A DNA stretch of 23,723 nt from Anoxybacillus sp050480245 (lineage in GTDB: Bacteria; Bacillota; Bacilli; Bacillales; Anoxybacillaceae), in assembly GCA_050480245.1 (NCBI GenBank), contig JBCNEQ010000047.1; one strand, given 5' to 3'. Positions 22,347 through 23,723 of this stretch are shown one piece after another. The notes under the pieces were generated by a model. The model ran no database searches. It saw nothing but the letters and a program-made list of their open reading frames with translations, and was not told where the DNA came from. Made by a program: the position numbers and the translations under genes. How positions within the stretch are numbered: the stretch's first letter is position 1; every line of letters begins with the position of its first letter.

Positions 22347-22421
22347 TCCGCAGTAGCTCAGTGGTAGAGCACTCGGCTGTTAACCGAGCGGTCGTAGGTT
22401 CGAATCCTACCTGCGGAGCCA
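22347..22421 (+). tRNA. tRNA-Asn (GTT), CCA encoded
   Basis: The acceptor arms TCCGCAG/CTGCGGA pair fully, and the anticodon loop reads CTGTTAA. This is the first tRNA of the cluster. Confidence 0.96.
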
Positions 22422-22423
22422 TT

Positions 22424-22516
22424 GGAGAAGTACCCAAGTGGCTGAAGGGGACGGTTTGCTAAACCGTTAGGTCGTTCTTTTACGGCGCGCGGGTTCAAAT
22501 CCCGCCTTCTCCGCCA
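22424..22516 (+). tRNA. tRNA-Ser (GCT), CCA encoded
   Basis: The acceptor arms GGAGAAG/CTTCTCC pair, the anticodon loop is TTGCTAA, and a long variable arm typical of serine tRNAs is present. Confidence 0.96.
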
Positions 22517-22532
22517 CGAAGATGATAAGCAT

Positions 22533-22604
22533 GGCCCGTTGGTCAAGTGGTTAAGACACCGCCCTTTCACGGCGGTAACACGGGTTCGAATCCCGTACGG
22601 GTCA
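22533..22604 (+). tRNA. tRNA-Glu (TTC), CCA not encoded
   Basis: The acceptor arms GGCCCGT/ACGGGTC pair with one G-U, and the anticodon stem CCGCC/GGCGG holds CTTTCAC. The 3' CCA must be added enzymatically. Confidence 0.96.
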
Positions 22605-22644
22605 TCCTTTTGGAGTGCTCATTTTGTTCACTCCATTTTATTTC

Positions 22645-22717
22645 GGAGGATTAGCTCAGCTGGGAGAGCACTTGCCTTACAAGCAAGGGGTCGGCGGTTC
22701 GATCCCGTCATCCTCCA
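22645..22717 (+). tRNA. tRNA-Val (TAC), CCA not encoded
   Basis: The acceptor arms GGAGGAT/ATCCTCC pair, and the anticodon stem CTTGC/GCAAG holds CTTACAA. Confidence 0.96.
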
Positions 22718-22725
22718 CTCTTTTT

Positions 22726-22801
22726 GGTCCCGTGGTGTAGTGGTTAACATGCCTGCCTGTCACGCAGGAGATCGCGGGTTCGATCCCCGTCGGGACCGCC
22801 A
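22726..22801 (+). tRNA. tRNA-Asp (GTC), CCA encoded
   Basis: The acceptor arms GGTCCCG/CGGGACC pair, and the anticodon loop reads CTGTCAC. Confidence 0.96.
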
Positions 22802-22836
22802 TTTATAAAAAATATTTAGTTGTGATCATCGTTTAT

Positions 22837-22911
22837 TGGGCTATAGCCAAGCGGTAAGGCAACGGACTTTGACTCCGTGATGCGCTGGTTCGAATCCAGC
22901 TAGCCCAGCCA
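22837..22911 (+). tRNA. tRNA-Gln (TTG), CCA encoded
   Basis: The acceptor arms TGGGCTA/TAGCCCA pair, and the anticodon stem ACGGA/TCCGT holds CTTTGAC. Confidence 0.96.
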
Positions 22912-22921
22912 TTTTTATGAT

Positions 22922-22997
22922 GAGCCATTAGCTCAGTAGGTAGAGCATCTGACTTTTAATCAGAGGGTCGGAGGTTCGAGTCCTCCATGGCTCACCA
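22922..22997 (+). tRNA. tRNA-Lys (TTT), CCA encoded
   Basis: The acceptor arms GAGCCAT/ATGGCTC pair, and the anticodon stem TCTGA/TCAGA holds CTTTTAA. Confidence 0.96.
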
Positions 22998-23002
22998 TGT
23001 AT

Positions 23003-23086
23003 GCGGGTGTGGCGGAATTGGCAGACGCACCAGACTTAGGATCTGGCGCCTTTGGCGTGGGGGTTCAAGTCCCTCCACCCGCACCA
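23003..23086 (+). tRNA. tRNA-Leu (TAG), CCA encoded
   Basis: The acceptor arms GCGGGTG/CACCCGC pair, the anticodon loop is CTTAGGA, and a leucine-type long variable arm is present. Confidence 0.96.
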
Positions 23087-23107
23087 GTCGGTCAGTTTCT
23101 ATCATAT

Positions 23108-23190
<83 letters not shown>

Positions 23191-23202
23191 TCTAAAAAAA
23201 AC

Positions 23203-23232
23203 TTGACTTCGATTAATGAAATATGATATATT
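23203..23232 (+). promoter_or_regulatory. Candidate internal promoter in the tRNA cluster
   Basis: TTGACT (23203-23208) and TATATT (23227-23232) are 18 bp apart, in the 61-bp gap before tRNA-Arg. It would drive tRNA-Arg, tRNA-Pro, tRNA-Gly and what follows. Confidence 0.55.
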
Positions 23233-23251
23233 GAAAGGGTCGTTAAAAAAT

Positions 23252-23328
23252 GCGCCCGTAGCTCAATTGGATAGAGCATCTGACTACGGATCAGAAGGTT
23301 AGGGGTTCGAATCCTCTCGGGCGCGCCA
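23252..23328 (+). tRNA. tRNA-Arg (ACG), CCA encoded
   Basis: The acceptor arms GCGCCCG/CGGGCGC pair, and the anticodon stem TCTGA/TCAGA holds CTACGGA. Confidence 0.96.
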
Positions 23329-23346
23329 TGTTGATACAATAGAGAA

Positions 23347-23423
23347 CGGGAAGTAGCTCAGCTTGGTAGAGCACATGGTTTGGGACCATGGGGTCGCAGG
23401 TTCGAATCCTGTCTTCCCGACCA
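23347..23423 (+). tRNA. tRNA-Pro (TGG), CCA encoded
   Basis: The acceptor arms CGGGAAG/CTTCCCG pair, and the anticodon stem CATGG/CCATG holds TTTGGGA. Confidence 0.96.
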
Positions 23424-23439
23424 TCTCGCTACTCATAAT

Positions 23440-23470
23440 GCGGGTGTAGTTTAGTGGTAAAACCTCAGCC
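23440..23470 (+). pseudogene. 5' half of a tRNA-Gly, truncated at the anticodon loop
   Basis: These 31 bases are identical to bases 1-31 of the complete tRNA-Gly at 23596-23626. The match includes the acceptor 5' strand, the D-arm and the anticodon-stem 5' strand, and it breaks in the anticodon loop just before TTCC. No 3' half follows. Confidence 0.9.
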
Positions 23471-23595
23471 ACGAGCAACGCATCATTGAATAAGCTACGA
23501 GTTGCCTCGACGCATCAATCATCCTTGAGTTTGCGAGTAGAGGAAGAGGCATGATTGTGCGTAGTGATTGACTCTGATTTAAAATTAATTAACGT
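23471..23595. other. Insert between the two tRNA-Gly copies, with two hairpins
   Basis: The 125-bp segment can form a hairpin CGAGCAAC (23472-23479)/GTTGCCTCG (23501-23509), one bulge, and a second one CGCATCAATCAT (23510-23521)/ATGATTGTGCG (23552-23562), one bulge and a 30-nt loop. ACGCATCA occurs twice (23478-23485 and 23509-23516). I see no open reading frame, no terminal inverted repeat and no similarity I recognise. Confidence 0.5.
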
Positions 23596-23666
23596 GCGGG
23601 TGTAGTTTAGTGGTAAAACCTCAGCCTTCCAAGCTGATGTCGTGGGTTCGATTCCCATCACCCGCT
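23596..23666 (+). tRNA. tRNA-Gly (TCC), CCA not encoded
   Basis: The acceptor arms GCGGGTG/CACCCGC pair, the anticodon stem TCAGC/GCTGA holds CTTCCAA, and the T-arm is intact. This is the complete copy. Confidence 0.96.
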
Positions 23667-23670
23667 TTGA

Positions 23671-23684
23671 TGTTCCTTGAAAAC
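23671..23684 (+). promoter_or_regulatory. boxA-like antitermination element of an rRNA leader
   Basis: TGTTCCTTGAAAAC, followed by TGAACGAAGCG, matches the boxA region that precedes rRNA genes in Bacillaceae, where it recruits Nus factors. No rRNA itself is inside the window, so a 16S (or possibly 23S) gene probably begins just to the right. Confidence 0.65.
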
Positions 23685-23723
23685 TGAACGAAGCGAAAAG
23701 CATACAGAAGCTAAGGATAACTT

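Noticed and set aside
22358..22808. Long open frames on both strands across the tRNA genes, with peptides such as RRRRDLNPRAVKERPNG and SSAGRALALQARGRRFDP
   Set aside because: These are well-known spurious translations of tRNA genes; they coincide with tRNA-Asn, Ser, Glu, Val and Asp.
23515..23703. Minus-strand frame containing MGIEPTTSAWKAEVLPLNYTR
   Set aside because: This is the standard false protein produced by the antisense of a tRNA-Gly (TCC) gene; it has no ribosome binding site.

Overview
The window looks like the chromosome of a thermophilic, endospore-forming Firmicute of the Anoxybacillus/Geobacillus type. The evidence is the B. subtilis-like gene order ddl-murF-cshA ... acpS-ydcC-alr-ndoAI-ndoA ... 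tex-cmpA-ydcK-tRNAs, the germinant receptor operon, the sporulation genes cmpA and ydcC, strong AGGAGG-type ribosome binding sites and frequent TTG/GTG starts. The genus is an inference from gene content and protein resemblance; no search was run.

Region by region: (1) 1-2305 is an AT-rich accessory patch of broken or orphan genes. It holds a C-terminal fragment at the left edge, a zinc-ribbon putative immunity protein, the nuclease-like C-terminal end of a polymorphic toxin cut off by a palindromic repeat element, an unknown protein, a DUF4176 lipoprotein, a Gly/Ser-rich small protein and an IS630-type transposase remnant. (2) 2315-5050 holds a MerR/TipAS regulator with a textbook 19-bp-spacer dyad promoter, a Fur-box-controlled IruO-like oxidoreductase and a secreted DUF3298 protein. 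(3) 5065-5450 holds a TetR gene truncated at an IS200/IS605-like end hairpin. (4) 5588-7980 is an envelope operon: NodB deacetylase, DedA membrane protein and GT28 glycosyltransferase. (5) 7997-11660, minus strand, is a germinant receptor operon in the order B-A-C. (6) 11813-19359 is the cell wall and housekeeping block: ddl, murF, cshA with an attenuator-like leader, acpS, ydcC under a sigma-E-like promoter, alr, and the ndoAI-ndoA toxin-antitoxin pair. (7) 19418-22217 holds tex, the 37-codon cmpA on the opposite strand, and the SprT-like ydcK. (8) 22347-23666 holds twelve complete tRNA genes plus a duplicated 5' half of tRNA-Gly, followed by a boxA-like leader suggesting that an rRNA operon begins just beyond the window.

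Functional themes: ddl, murF and alr make and use D-Ala-D-Ala for peptidoglycan. The deacetylase/DedA/GT28 operon probably acts on lipid-linked envelope glycans. The ger operon, ydcC and cmpA belong to spore formation and germination. Compared with B. subtilis, ydbS-ydbT-ydcA and the whole rsb-sigB block are absent from their usual slots.

The observations most worth checking are the toxin relic with its immunity gene, the cshA leader with mutually exclusive hairpins, the possible internal start that would yield a free TipAS domain, and the 31-nt tRNA-Gly half duplication that bounds a hairpin-rich 125-bp insert.
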